Positions 1 to 8,813 of a stretch of 64,000 bases of DNA are shown one piece after another. The stretch spans positions 3,873,786 to 3,937,785 of the forward strand of contig NZ_CP036339.1 in NCBI RefSeq assembly GCF_007746075.1. Reading direction: 5' to 3'. The stretch comes from Lacipirellula limnantheis (GTDB taxonomy: Bacteria > Planctomycetota > Planctomycetia > Pirellulales > Lacipirellulaceae). The notes beneath the pieces were generated by a model. That model saw nothing but the letters and a program-made list of their open reading frames with translations, was not told the DNA's origin and searched no databases. A program made the position numbers and the translations under genes. Each line of letters opens with the position of its first letter. Within the stretch, counting starts at the first letter, position 1.

Positions 1-1091
1 CAAGCCAGACACAGGGCGCTGAAGAGCGCCGAAATCGGCACGAGCGCCACCGCCAGCCACAGCAGCGACGTGAGCGGCGGCATCGTCATCGCCTCGGTAG
101 CGCCGAACGCCCCCGACTTGCTGAGGTTGTCGATCACGAACTTGCCTGTCATCCCCAGGCTCCCAAGATTGAGCAGCGCCGTCACGACGCTGAACGTCAT
201 CACCGTCAGGAGCTTGCCCCAAACAATCTCGCGGCGCAGCGCAGGGCTCGTCAGCAACGTTTCGAGCGTGCCGCGCTCCTTCTCGCCGGCGCAAAGATCG
301 ACCGCCGGATAAAAGGCCCCGGTGAGGGCCCAGATGAAAACGAAGAACGGCAGCACCTTCGACCAGACGGCGGCCTGCCGCTGCTGCATCTGTGCCATGT
401 CGCGCGGTCGCAACTCAAACGGGGTCGTCGCCTCGACGGGCACATTGCTCGCGGTGAGATTCTCGGCCGTGACCTCGTTCCGCCATCGCCGGAGAATTTG
501 ATCGACGCGCAGCTGAGTGACTTGGGACTTATCGTCGGCGGAATTGTAGAGAATGATCGGCTCGGGGAACGCCGTCGCTCCGGCCGCCTTGCGCTGGACG
601 AGCGCCTGCCGCACGTCGCGGAGCCGGTCCTCGAATCCGTTCGGAAAGACCAACACGGCCTCGACTTTGCCTGCATCCAACAACTGCTTGGCCGCGGCGT
701 CGAAGGCCGCTTCGTCGGCCGACGCTTGCGGCGCCGCGCCGGCGATCGGCAGCGATTTTCCCTTGCGCAGATCATCGGCCAGGTCGGGAAAATCCCGCGG
801 CGAGTAAAGCTCGATCTTGTCGTGCCAATCGGGCTGATCGAACAGCTGGAGATCGAACCGGTTGTCGCGGATAAGCGGCGGCAGCCAGTCGGCGCTGCGC
901 AATTGCCGCGTTCCCACGACGAGGACTCGCGCTTCGACCTTTTGCAGGAACTGCGTCAGTTGAAAGAAGCTCGTCCCCAGCAGCGGATAGAGGAGCAGGG
1001 GCAGCACGGCAATCAGAAACAACGTCCGCCGATCGCGCAGTTGATCGCGCATCTCGCGTAGGTAGATCAGTTTGACGTTCTTCAGTTGCAT
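1..1091 (-). CDS. ABC-2 type exporter permease (NatB-like), C-terminus cut by window edge
   Basis: Membrane subunit of an ABC exporter; 363 residues are visible and the frame is open to base 1, so the C-terminal part is missing. The start ATG at 1091 lies 2 bases after the stop of the ATPase gene, so the two form an operon. The N-terminus is cytoplasmic (MQLKNVKLIYLREMRDQLRD), followed by one hydrophobic segment (LFLIAVLPLLLYPLL), a large hydrophilic extracytoplasmic part, and then membrane segments beginning around residue 250. The cytoplasmic loop CAGEKERGTLETLL after the second segment is the hallmark of NatB/ABC-2 permeases. From memory, planctomycete members often carry a C-terminal CPBP protease domain; that part would lie outside the window. 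The substrate is unknown (NatAB proteins export sodium in Bacillus). Confidence 0.85.
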   Translation of the reverse strand, partial: MQLKNVKLIYLREMRDQLRDRRTLFLIAVLPLLLYPLLGTSFFQLTQFLQKVEARVLVVGTRQLRSADWLPPLIRDNRFDLQLFDQPDWHDKIELYSPRDFPDLADDLRKGKSLPIAGAAPQASADEAAFDAAAKQLLDAGKVEAVLVFPNGFEDRLRDVRQALVQRKAAGATAFPEPIILYNSADDKSQVTQLRVDQILRRWRNEVTAENLTASNVPVEATTPFELRPRDMAQMQQRQAAVWSKVLPFFVFIWALTGAFYPAVDLCAGEKERGTLETLLTSPALRREIVWGKLLTVMTFSVVTALLNLGSLGMTGKFVIDNLSKSGAFGATEAMTMPPLTSLLWLAVALVPISALFSALCLA

Positions 1092-1093
1092 GT

Positions 1094-1861
1094 TCAGTTC
1101 GCTGCCGGCGCGCCAGCCAATCGTCGTTCGTTCGCACGAATCAAGTCAAAAAAGAGATCTTCGAGATCATGCTGGGCATGCTTCTCCCGCAGTTCGTCGA
1201 TCGGTCCTTCCGCCAGCAAGCGACCATGGTGGACGATCGCCACCCGATTGCAGAGCCGCTCCGCCTCGCGCATGATGTGCGTCGAAAAGATGATGCACTT
1301 TCCTTGGTCGCGCAGTTCAGCCACCGCCTCGAGCAGCGAGCGCGCAACTAGAACATCGAGGCCATTGGTTGCTTCGTCAAAGATCAACACAGGCGGGTCG
1401 TGAACGATAGCGCGGGCGATCGACACTTTCTGCTTCATGCCGGTCGACATCTTGGCGCCGAGCAGGTCGCGAATCTCTTGCATCTGCAGACGATCGAACA
1501 GATGCTCCATGCGGTCTCGGAGCCGCTCGTCGTCAATGCCGTAGAGCTTGCCGAAGTATTCGACCATCTCCCATGCCGTCATCCGATCGTAGACGGCGGT
1601 GTTCGCCGACATGAAGCCAATGTGCGCCCGCACTTGGCTCGGCTGGGTGACGACGTCGAAGCCGTTGATGATCGCCGTGCCGCCCGTCGGCTGAAGCACG
1701 GTGCTGAGAATGCGAAGCGCCGTCGTTTTGCCGGCGCCGTTGGGACCGAGCAGGCCGTAAACCTCGCCCGGTTTGGCGGTGAACGACAGTCCGTCAAGGG
1801 CCACAAACTGCCCGCGATGGAGATCGGCGTAAGCCTTGCTAAGATTGCGGGCTTCGATCAT
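1094..1861 (-). CDS. ABC exporter ATP-binding protein (NatA-like)
   Basis: Cytoplasmic ATPase that powers the adjoining permease. 255 residues from the ATG at 1861, chosen because the protein then begins [11 protein letters not shown], the usual first strand of the fold; a frame extension to 1921 adds 20 residues without family character. Walker A is GPNGAGKTT (about residue 40), the signature loop is the variant STGMKQK in place of LSGGQ, Walker B is [12 protein letters not shown], and the switch histidine is in [14 protein letters not shown]-type signatures are usual in the NatA/drug-export subfamily. The C-terminus runs to 2 bases before the permease start, indicating co-transcription. No upstream partner: mqnC, on the same strand, ends 138 bases before it. 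Confidence 0.93.
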   Translation of the reverse strand: MIEARNLSKAYADLHRGQFVALDGLSFTAKPGEVYGLLGPNGAGKTTALRILSTVLQPTGGTAIINGFDVVTQPSQVRAHIGFMSANTAVYDRMTAWEMVEYFGKLYGIDDERLRDRMEHLFDRLQMQEIRDLLGAKMSTGMKQKVSIARAIVHDPPVLIFDEATNGLDVLVARSLLEAVAELRDQGKCIIFSTHIMREAERLCNRVAIVHHGRLLAEGPIDELREKHAQHDLEDLFFDLIRANERRLAGAPAAN

Positions 1862-1999
1862 GGCAACGTCGCGCGGCTCTCCGGCCTGCCGGCGCGCCGT
1901 CGGCCCGCCCGCTGATTCCACAGTCTGGCCACGTCGCCCGACTTACCATGAAGCTTACCAGCGGGGTATGGAAAAGTCGACGCAAGCTGCCTTTGCGAC

Positions 2000-3136
2000 T
2001 CAGCTTACAACCGGCAACGGGTGTAGGTTGTGGCGGCTGTGCGGGTGGAGCGACTCGACCTCCGACCCCTCGTCGATGAGCTGATAGTGGACGTTACGCT
2101 GCCGCGGCACATAGCCGAGTTCGGAGATGGAATCTTTAATCTGCTGCAGCGTCAAATGGTGGACGGTCCCCGCTTCAGCGACCACGTTCTCCTCAATCAT
2201 GAGCGACCCCATGTCATTGGCGCCGTAAAGGAGCGCCAACTGGCCGATCTTTTGGCCCTGGGTCACCCAGCTCGACTGGATGTTCGGAATGTTATCCAGA
2301 TAAAGTCGCGCGACGGCGTTGGTTCTGAGATACTCAAAGGAGCCGGCCGGCGGCGTGTCGGCCATGTCGGTGTGATCGGGCTGGAACGTCCAACAGATGA
2401 ACGCCGTGAAGCCGCCGGTCTCATCCTGCAATTGCCGCAGACGTTCCAGATGCTCAATTCGCTCCGCCAGCGTCTCGACGTGGCCGAACATCATCGTTGC
2501 TGAACTGCGGCCCCCGAGCTGGTGCCAGACGCGGCTGACGTTCAGCCAGTCGTCGGTCATCACCTTACCGCGTGTAATTGCGGCGCGAACGCGGTCCACC
2601 AAGATTTCGGCTCCGCCGCCGGGCAAGCTGCCCAGTCCCGCCGCCTTGAGCCTTTCCAGGATTTCCCGCAACGGCAGCTTCGAGACCTTGGTGAAATGAT
2701 AGATCTCGGGAGGGCTGAAGCCGTGGATATTCACCTGGGGGAAGCGTCCTTTGATCGCGCGCAGTAGCTCCTCGTACCACTCGATCTTGTAGTCGGGATG
2801 GAGTCCGCCCTGCAGCAGAATCTGGTCGCCGCCGAGTGCCACTGTCTCGTCGATCTTGTCGAAAATTTCCTCATGCGTCAGCACATAACCTTCGGGCGAC
2901 TTCGGCCGACGATAGAACGCGCAAAAATCGCAGACAGCCGTGCAGACGTTTGTGTAGTTGATGTTGCGATCGATGTTGTACGTGCGATAGTTCTCCGCAT
3001 GGAGCCGCCGCGTGACCTCGTCGGCGGCGCGGCCAAGCGCGGCGAGATGGTGAGATTCCAAGAGGCGCAGCCCCTCTTCCGGCGTGAGCCGTCCGCCTGC
3101 GACCGCTTTCTCGAGTAAACCGTCAACGCTTAACAT
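2000..3136 (-). CDS. mqnC: Cyclic dehypoxanthinyl futalosine synthase
   Basis: Radical-SAM enzyme of the futalosine route to menaquinone; it cyclises dehypoxanthine futalosine. The CX3CX2C cluster site is VCTAVCDFCAFYR (Cys 65, 69 and 72 from the start used), preceded by NINYTNVC, which is typical of the MqnC/MqnE/CofH group. GGLHPD and HGFSPPEI follow, as in MqnC. 378 residues, close to the family's usual 350-400. ATG at 3136 (MLSVDG) or 3145 (MTAML) both fit; either lies inside the last codons of mqnA, so the two overlap by 14-23 bases and are translationally coupled. A longer frame to 3235 is antisense-like filler. The mqnA-mqnC pair implies menaquinone as respiratory quinone made without the Men pathway. 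mqnB and mqnD are not in the window. Confidence 0.95.
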   Translation of the reverse strand: MLSVDGLLEKAVAGGRLTPEEGLRLLESHHLAALGRAADEVTRRLHAENYRTYNIDRNINYTNVCTAVCDFCAFYRRPKSPEGYVLTHEEIFDKIDETVALGGDQILLQGGLHPDYKIEWYEELLRAIKGRFPQVNIHGFSPPEIYHFTKVSKLPLREILERLKAAGLGSLPGGGAEILVDRVRAAITRGKVMTDDWLNVSRVWHQLGGRSSATMMFGHVETLAERIEHLERLRQLQDETGGFTAFICWTFQPDHTDMADTPPAGSFEYLRTNAVARLYLDNIPNIQSSWVTQGQKIGQLALLYGANDMGSLMIEENVVAEAGTVHHLTLQQIKDSISELGYVPRQRNVHYQLIDEGSEVESLHPHSRHNLHPLPVVS

Positions 3137-3956
3137 GGCAGTCATGGAATCGCAATTCGAGTTGATCGGAAATGAGCCCCAGCGCCGCCGCCCGCTGGAA
3201 GTAAAGATCGAGGCCGCGCCGCGCCGCGTCATCAAGGAAGAAATTCAGGTTGTCGCGCAGATATTGGAGCACCAATGGCCGCGGCAAGTCCATCGCGGCA
3301 GACTGCTCAGTCGCAATCGATTCCAAGTCGCGTAGCCCGTGATCACGCGCTGCATCCAAGGCCGGCTCGAGCTCCGGTTCGTCCAGGCCTGGCCGCGCCG
3401 CCCACACGGCAAAGACAAACGGCAGCCCGGTGGCGCTGGTCCATTCGGCGCCGAGATCCCACGACTGGCAGAATCCTGTCGCTGGCGCGCGAATCGCACG
3501 ATCGCCGATGACCAGTACGGCGTCGGCGGTCGAGTCCAGCGGCGACGACGCGAGCGGCAATAGCTGCAGTTTCGGACGAACCCCGAACTGATCGGCAAGC
3601 AGGATCTGAGCGAGGACGGCGCTGGTGCGCGAGCCTTCGTCGAGCGCCAGCGTAGCGACCTCCGCGGGCGGGCGGCGAAAAAGCAACTTCACGCTCAGCA
3701 CGGGCCCGCGACAACCAATGCAGGCGGTCGAGATGATCGACCATTCGGGATGGCGGGCGAGTTCGATGCAGGGCGCCAGGGCGACGTCGAGGCGGCCGGC
3801 AGCGAGATTGTCCGCCAGCCGGCTCGGAAAATCGAACGAGATCTCAGCGGCCGGCAGCAGCGACTGTAGCCCGCGCACCAGCGGCACGGTGTTGAGGTAG
3901 GTCACGGCTCCAATGCGGAGCGGGCGGGCGGGTCGATCGGTCAACGCGGAAGGCAT
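3123..3956 (-). CDS. mqnA: Chorismate dehydratase
   Basis: First enzyme of the futalosine pathway: removes water from chorismate to give 3-enolpyruvylbenzoate. 277 residues from ATG 3956; a TTG six codons earlier is possible. The family N-terminus IGAVTYLNTVPLVRGL is clear, with the periplasmic-binding-protein type II fold expected for MqnA. Further family features are FPSRLADNLAAGRLDVALAP and the SVKLLFRRP and DEGSRTSAVL segments lining the substrate cleft. No signal peptide, consistent with a cytoplasmic enzyme. It overlaps mqnC downstream. The gap upstream (3957-4094) holds no obvious terminator for the preceding exporter operon, so promoter placement is uncertain. Confidence 0.94.
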   Translation of the reverse strand: MPSALTDRPARPLRIGAVTYLNTVPLVRGLQSLLPAAEISFDFPSRLADNLAAGRLDVALAPCIELARHPEWSIISTACIGCRGPVLSVKLLFRRPPAEVATLALDEGSRTSAVLAQILLADQFGVRPKLQLLPLASSPLDSTADAVLVIGDRAIRAPATGFCQSWDLGAEWTSATGLPFVFAVWAARPGLDEPELEPALDAARDHGLRDLESIATEQSAAMDLPRPLVLQYLRDNLNFFLDDAARRGLDLYFQRAAALGLISDQLELRFHDCHVKR

Positions 3957-4094
3957 GAACGAATCCAAACTCAACGGCGAACTTCACTTATGTTTGCCGA
4001 ATTATATGGGGACGGGCCCCCGCCGCCTAGTTTGACGGCAGGCAAGGCTACACCTATCTGACCGCGAAAAGCGATGACCCTTAACGACGATCGG

Positions 4095-5909
4095 CTAGAC
4101 TTCCAACCGTCGAAAGGCCCGCAGCCCGCCCCGCAACGGCAGGATCGTGACGATGGCGGCCAGAATCATTGACGCCAAGATCCCGAGCATCAGCCAAAAT
4201 CGCAGGTACTGCGGCTGAAGGAGCTTCGGCGGCATTTCGGTCTTGCCGGCCAGAAGGAAGAAATGGCAGGGGAGGGCCGTCATCAGCACCACAGCCATGA
4301 TGTAGAGGGCGCTGAGGACCAAATTCAAGGTCCCGCCAAAGCCGGCGGCAATCTTGGACGGCGACTGCTCGCGAAAATTCGGCATCATCGCCCCGAACCC
4401 AACAGCCATGCCCGCCAGACCGAGGCAGAGGAGCAGGCAGATCAATTGATGCACGGCGACCACCATGAAGGAGACGTCGAGCATCACGTCGCTGATCCCT
4501 ACGAGCGCCGCGCACGGCAGCCACGAGCCGCATGCAGCGAACAAGAACTTTCCCCAAAGGATTGTGTCACGGTCCACCGGCAGTCGACTAAGAATCCAAA
4601 ACCGCCGGCCTTCCAAACTAATGAGCGGATAAATGAAGCGCGTCGTGAACGTCGACAGAATGAGCCCGACCACGGCCAGATTTAGAAAGCTGACGATGTT
4701 GACCCAGGTGAGAACGTTAATGTCCGACTTGTGCTGCCGAAAGCGGTCGACGTTCGCAAAATAGAGGAGCAGCAGGCCGAAAAAGATCAGGAACTGCGAC
4801 CATTGCACGGGATCGCGACGGAACAGGCGCAAGTCCTTCATAATCAGCAGACGCGTTTGCACGGGAAAGGGCTTCAGCAGAAAGCCAGCGAGGCGATCGA
4901 CCCATGCCAGCGTCAGCTTTGGCTTCTTCGCACGCCGGGCGTGGAGTTCCCAATAACTAGGCCGAAAGACGCGCTTCCCCAACCACACGAAGAGCAGGTG
5001 CAACACCAGCGCGTTCGACACCAGCACAACGAGGTATTTTCCTGCTTCCAACCAGGGCAAATCGCGAGGATTGTTCTGCGACCGACGCACCGCCTCGATG
5101 AGCGCGTTGCTCAACCAGCTGCTGGGCAGCCACTCGCCGCGGGCGAAGCGAAATCTTTTCAGCGTATCCTTAAACCAGGAGTTGCCGAGGAATTCGGTCT
5201 CCGAGAATTCAAGGGTCTTCCAGATTGACTGATACGCGACGACGATGATCGCCAGTGCGACGACGCCGACGGCAATCCTGCGCATGCTGGGCAGGCGGTA
5301 GATCAACAACAGACAGAGAATGGCGCCGATCGTGCACGGAATGTAGGCGAATGACGCCATCAATGGCAACAAGTACGCGAAGTAGTACCATGGCGCCTTC
5401 GCTACCATGCCGTAGGCCAACAGCATCGGACTGGCCAGCAAGAAAAAGCCCCAGCTGCTGAAGAGCAACGCTTCTTGAAAGCGGTAGAACACCAGGCGTT
5501 CGTCCCGCACCGGGAGCGTCATCAAAAACGCCGTTTCCCGCGATGGGTAAAGCCCGCCGTAGAGAATGATGCCCGACGAGAAAATGAGCATCACCTGCAG
5601 CGAAAGAAAGAAGAGGGGAAACACAAACAGCATCGTGTCGGAATGGTAACGCGAGCCGGGCGATTCAACGTAACGAATGACGAAGTCGAAGCCCTTGTAG
5701 AACAGGGCAAACAGCCCGCACCAGAAGAAGAAGCTCAGGCCGACGACCAATCCGGTGCGCAAGCGGGCGCTCGACAGCAGAAACTTCAGATGCGTGCGCG
5801 CCATCTGCATGCGCAGCCGCCAGAAGATTTGCCCCTCGCGGTCGGGCGACGGCAGCTTGCTGCACAACTCGATCAGCTGCGCATCGGTTGGCGGAGTTCG
5901 TTCGTTCAT
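4095..5909 (-). CDS. ABC exporter permease-like multi-span membrane protein
   Basis: Membrane partner of the ATPase whose stop lies 14 bases upstream. 604 residues from ATG 5909 (MNERTPPTDAQ); the frame continues to 6053 but that part overlaps the ATPase gene and has no family look. It has many hydrophobic segments: a cluster at about residues 55-245 (for example GLVVGLSFFFWCGLFALF, FVFPLFFLSLQVMLIF), a middle cytoplasmic domain, and a second half at about 395-590. YGGLYPSRETAFLMTLPV resembles the loop of putative large ABC exporters in which two halves are fused. The protein is about twice the length of a simple ABC-2 permease, so one chain may form the whole channel. Substrate unknown. Confidence 0.8.
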   Translation of the reverse strand: MNERTPPTDAQLIELCSKLPSPDREGQIFWRLRMQMARTHLKFLLSSARLRTGLVVGLSFFFWCGLFALFYKGFDFVIRYVESPGSRYHSDTMLFVFPLFFLSLQVMLIFSSGIILYGGLYPSRETAFLMTLPVRDERLVFYRFQEALLFSSWGFFLLASPMLLAYGMVAKAPWYYFAYLLPLMASFAYIPCTIGAILCLLLIYRLPSMRRIAVGVVALAIIVVAYQSIWKTLEFSETEFLGNSWFKDTLKRFRFARGEWLPSSWLSNALIEAVRRSQNNPRDLPWLEAGKYLVVLVSNALVLHLLFVWLGKRVFRPSYWELHARRAKKPKLTLAWVDRLAGFLLKPFPVQTRLLIMKDLRLFRRDPVQWSQFLIFFGLLLLYFANVDRFRQHKSDINVLTWVNIVSFLNLAVVGLILSTFTTRFIYPLISLEGRRFWILSRLPVDRDTILWGKFLFAACGSWLPCAALVGISDVMLDVSFMVVAVHQLICLLLCLGLAGMAVGFGAMMPNFREQSPSKIAAGFGGTLNLVLSALYIMAVVLMTALPCHFFLLAGKTEMPPKLLQPQYLRFWLMLGILASMILAAIVTILPLRGGLRAFRRLEV

Positions 5910-5923
5910 GGCGCTGACGGAAG

Positions 5924-6646
5924 TTAGCCGTCCATCATGGCCAAGTAAAGAGATTCGAGCGACTGCCCTGCCGCGGGGTTGAGCTGTCGCATCTCCTCCA
6001 CCCGTCCTTCGAACATGATTTTGCCGCTCTTCATCACGCCGACTCGGTCGCAAATTGCCTCGGCCACTTCCAGCGTATGGGTCGACATCAGGACGGTCTT
6101 TCCCGCCTCAGCGTAGTTCTTCAACAGGTCCTTCACGAGCCGAATGCTGTGGGGATCAAGTCCGACCATGGGCTCGTCGACGACCAGCAACTCTGGTTCG
6201 TGAAGCAGCGCCGCGGCAAAGACAGTCCGCTGGCGCATGCCGTGCGAGTAACTCTCGGTAAGCTGATCCAGGAAGTCATTCAGTTGAAAGCGATCAGCTT
6301 CGCGGGCAACGGCCTCGACGGCCGCGGCGTCGGTCATCCCGTACATGTCCGCGACGAAGCGGAGGAACTCTCGACCCGAAAGCTTGTCGTAGAGAAACGG
6401 CAAGTCTGGAACGTACCCAATCAGCCGGCTCACCTCGCGTGGATGCTCGACGACGTTGAACGGGCCAACATGAATCTCGCCGCTAGTCGGCCGTAGCAGT
6501 CCGACGAGCATCTTGATGGTCGTCGTCTTCCCGGCGCCATTGTGTCCAAGCAACGCAAACAACTCGCCGCGATTAACGTGCAGGTTCAAGCAATCCACGG
6601 CGACTCGCGTGCCGTAGGTGCGCGTCACGTTATCAAAGCGGAGCAT
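5924..6646 (-). CDS. ABC exporter ATP-binding protein
   Basis: Cytoplasmic ATPase of 240 residues for the downstream permease. It begins MLRFDNVTRTYG at the first strand of the fold. Walker A is GHNGAGKTT (about residue 35), the Q-loop region is IGYVPDLPFLYDKL, the signature is the variant YSHGMRQR, Walker B is LLVVDEPMVGLD, and the switch histidine is in MSTHTLE. These variants place it in the exporter group near CcmA/NatA. The stop is 14 bases before the permease start. The membrane-anchored protein at 6737-7756 ends 90 bases upstream on the same strand and may be the first gene of a three-gene operon. Confidence 0.93.
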   Translation of the reverse strand: MLRFDNVTRTYGTRVAVDCLNLHVNRGELFALLGHNGAGKTTTIKMLVGLLRPTSGEIHVGPFNVVEHPREVSRLIGYVPDLPFLYDKLSGREFLRFVADMYGMTDAAAVEAVAREADRFQLNDFLDQLTESYSHGMRQRTVFAAALLHEPELLVVDEPMVGLDPHSIRLVKDLLKNYAEAGKTVLMSTHTLEVAEAICDRVGVMKSGKIMFEGRVEEMRQLNPAAGQSLESLYLAMMDG

Positions 6647-6736
6647 GAGGCGAGGCTGCGTCGACGGTCGCGGCGACGCCTAGGGGGTGAGGGGGACTGC
6701 GAGGGAACGTGATCAAGAACGAACGCCGACCCCAGG

Positions 6737-7756
6737 CTACAGTTGACCATCGGGACTATCGGCCGGCAACTCTGGAAGAGGCGCTGACCGGCGAGAATCC
6801 TCTGCCTCATGACCCTCCCCGTGACGCCGCCCGGGATAACGACGCCGGTATCCAGGTCCGCCCCACCTATCGCGACGATGTCCCGAATCGTTCAGCAGTT
6901 TGTTGCCCTGCTTGATGGCCTCCTCCTCCGGCAAACGGTCGAAGCGCAGGCGAGAGGTTGAAATCAGCACATCTTGCCGCAGCACCACCCCGTCAGACGC
7001 ACGAACCCAAGCGATCGCTTGCAAGCGGGCGTCTTCCGGAACGCCGGGAGCCGGGGGCCCCGAGAACTCGACGCGCATCACGCGGTGGTTCTCGCCATCG
7101 AGCGTCAGCGTCTCGATGCCGGTGACCTCGACGTCGACCGTTTCGATCGGCGCCTTAGGGGCATGAAACGGGTTGTACACCTCTTCCGACCAGCGCCGTC
7201 CGACGTACAGGTAAGGCAGCTTGGCGTCAGGGAAGAGGGCTTCGCTCAGCGCCGCTTGGTTGGCGATGGGGACCTTGGGCTCGTAGGTGACGTCGCCGAA
7301 CTTCACGTTGATGTCGAGGAAAGCTCCGTTGACCTTGCCATCGAGTTGCAGCACGCTGCTCACCTCGTTGATCGAGACGCGACTTCTGAACTTCGAAAAG
7401 TTGTCGAGTGAATCGAATTCCAACCTCGTGTGCGCGTCGAACTTCATGCTGCCGATATCGCCCACGACGCGCCGCATCAATGCCGGCACCAGGTCGAGCA
7501 GCGGCACGTCTTCGAGAATGACGCGATTTTCAAGATTGGTCGTGCCGAGGACGCCGGGCGTCCTCATGCTGGCCGCGTAGCCAACCTCGCGGTCGCCCCA
7601 GGAGACCTTCCAGGCGATCGGAACGCCCGGCTCGAATCCAGCGGCAAGCGGCGGCTCGCCCTCATGCAGCGAGGGTAGAATCTTATCGACCATCAGCCAG
7701 GACATGCTGCCCAGCCAAAGGACGATCACCGCGCAGACGAACACTCGGTTGGCCAT
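6737..7756 (-). CDS. Membrane-anchored protein of unknown function upstream of an ABC exporter
   Basis: Not recognised as a named family. 339 residues. Residues 3-22 (NRVFVCAVIVLWLGSMSWLM) form an uncleaved signal anchor, so the rest is extracytoplasmic. The body is beta-rich with alternating charged and hydrophobic residues (for example WGDREVGYAAS, TRLEFDSLDNFSKF), the pattern of lipid-binding or outer-envelope beta proteins. The last 45 residues are very rich in Arg, Gly and Pro (GHRRDRWGGPGYRRRYPG) and look unlike the rest; this tail could be genuine low complexity or a late frameshift. It is on the same strand as the exporter pair with a 90-base gap, suggesting a link to that transporter. 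Confidence 0.72.
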   Translation of the reverse strand: MANRVFVCAVIVLWLGSMSWLMVDKILPSLHEGEPPLAAGFEPGVPIAWKVSWGDREVGYAASMRTPGVLGTTNLENRVILEDVPLLDLVPALMRRVVGDIGSMKFDAHTRLEFDSLDNFSKFRSRVSINEVSSVLQLDGKVNGAFLDINVKFGDVTYEPKVPIANQAALSEALFPDAKLPYLYVGRRWSEEVYNPFHAPKAPIETVDVEVTGIETLTLDGENHRVMRVEFSGPPAPGVPEDARLQAIAWVRASDGVVLRQDVLISTSRLRFDRLPEEEAIKQGNKLLNDSGHRRDRWGGPGYRRRYPGRRHGEGHEAEDSRRSAPLPELPADSPDGQL

Positions 7757-7981
7757 GAGAGGCTGCTCCCCAACCGCAATGACTCCAGAACATCCCTGAC
7801 GACGGCCGCTTCAATCGGCGGGCGCCGGAAACGACCGATCCCGGCGCGCTCGGGCGGAACGCCACCACCATGATAACGTCCGCACGCGAAATGGGCGAAG
7901 GTTATTCGCGAGCGCTAGCCCGGCGTGGTCGCACTGTTCCTCGGCTGAGTTGGCGAGTTGCCAACGCATTAAGCTAACCCC

Positions 7982-8008
7982 GCCAGCGCAATTTTAGGTC
8001 GCGCTGGC
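7982..8008. repeat. Perfect 8-bp hairpin in long intergenic region
   Basis: Arms GCCAGCGC (7982-7989) and GCGCTGGC (8001-8008) with loop ATTTTAGGTC between them. It lies inside a 750-base gene-free stretch. It could be part of an RNA or a regulatory site; no function can be assigned from sequence. Confidence 0.45.
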
Positions 8009-8418
8009 TGCCACGCTGACAGAACCGGCTCCAGAATGAGCGCAGAAGCGCGAACCAAGACGATTCCGCATCCCCCTTAGTTTCGGGGAAAGACGGTCCG
8101 ACCCCCCAAGGTGCAACCAGGCGATTTTTCGACGGCCTCAAGGCGTTTGGAGCTGGCGCTGGCGATATGCCCCGCTGGAATCGGTAGGAACGAATCGTTC
8201 GGCGCGTCAGGAACGGCACAATGATTGCAATCTGGCCGCCATATTACTTGGCGCCCGCCACCCGGGGGGGATGGCGACAGACGCCTGATGAGGCCTGGGT
8301 AAGATTCACCTCCCGGCCAACCATCGCTCGGACGCAAGCTCCGGTTGTGCAACTAGTTGCGGAATCCGCCAGCGGGGCGGCCTGTCAACTCCTTGCGAGG
8401 ATTTAATTGGAAATTGCA

Positions 8419-8447
8419 TTGAATTGCCGTTCTCACGGCGATACTCT
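8419..8447 (+). promoter_or_regulatory. Possible sigma70-type promoter for the small zinc-ribbon gene
   Basis: TTGAAT (8419-8424) and TACTCT (8442-8447) are separated by 17 bases and lie about 60 bases before the ATG at 8508. The -35 matches four of six consensus bases and the -10 three of six, so support is weak. A strong ribosome site (AGGAGA at about 8491) follows. Confidence 0.3.
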
Positions 8448-8507
8448 GAATACCCGCAGCGGTGGAAACTGTTACGCTTCCCCGACCCTAGCAGGAGATA
8501 GGCGAAA

Positions 8508-8750
8508 ATGGCTGCCACATACTTCGTTCAGGAATGCCCAACGTGCGGACGCAACCTTCAGGTGCGCGTCGATTACATGGGGAAGCGTGTGGTCTGTCAG
8601 CATTGCAAGGCGAAGTTTGAGGCCTGCGACCCGACTTCCGCCGCCTATCCCCCGATGGAATCGAGCCTGTCGCTGTTGGCGCGCGCCGATCAATTGATCG
8701 AGAGCGCCTCGCGCAGCGGCTTGAGCACGATGTCGCGGACGGCGATTTAG
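8508..8750 (+). CDS. Small zinc-ribbon protein (80 aa), function unknown
   Basis: Short protein with a treble-clef or ribbon zinc site: CPTCGR at about residues 10-15 and CQHCKAKF at about 30-37, i.e. two CXXC knuckles about 20 residues apart. The first half resembles the MJ0042-type ribbon seen at the N-terminus of many bacterial membrane proteins, but no membrane segment follows. The second half is polar and probably helical. A good ribosome site (AGCAGGAGATAGGCGAAA) sits just ahead of the ATG. It is a single-gene unit closed by a hairpin terminator. Similar stand-alone ribbons occur in planctomycetes; the role is unknown. Confidence 0.8.
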   Translation: MAATYFVQECPTCGRNLQVRVDYMGKRVVCQHCKAKFEACDPTSAAYPPMESSLSLLARADQLIESASRSGLSTMSRTAI

Positions 8751-8777
8751 CGACGCATTTCAAGTCGACGCCAATTG

Positions 8778-8813
8778 AAATGAGCCCTCGGGATACCCTG
8801 AGGGCTCATTTTT
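8778..8813. terminator. Bidirectional intrinsic terminator between zinc-ribbon gene and aroA
   Basis: Stem TGAGCCCTC (8781-8789) and GAGGGCTCA (8800-8808), flanked by A residues on the left and TTTTTT on the right, so it can end transcription on both strands. The aroA stop codon (8813-8815 on minus) is formed within the T-run. Confidence 0.9.

Larger units (their letters stand above)
7757..8507. other. Non-coding divergent region of about 750 bases
   Basis: No convincing gene on either strand; short frames here lack any family pattern and no tRNA-like cloverleaf was found. It must hold the promoter for the minus-strand gene starting at 7756 and the promoter for the small zinc-ribbon gene at 8508. 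Two hairpins are visible: GTTGGC/GCCAAC at 7949-7965, and an 8-bp perfect stem at 7982-8008 with an AT-containing 11-base loop. Without U-tracts these are not classic terminators. Confidence 0.6.
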
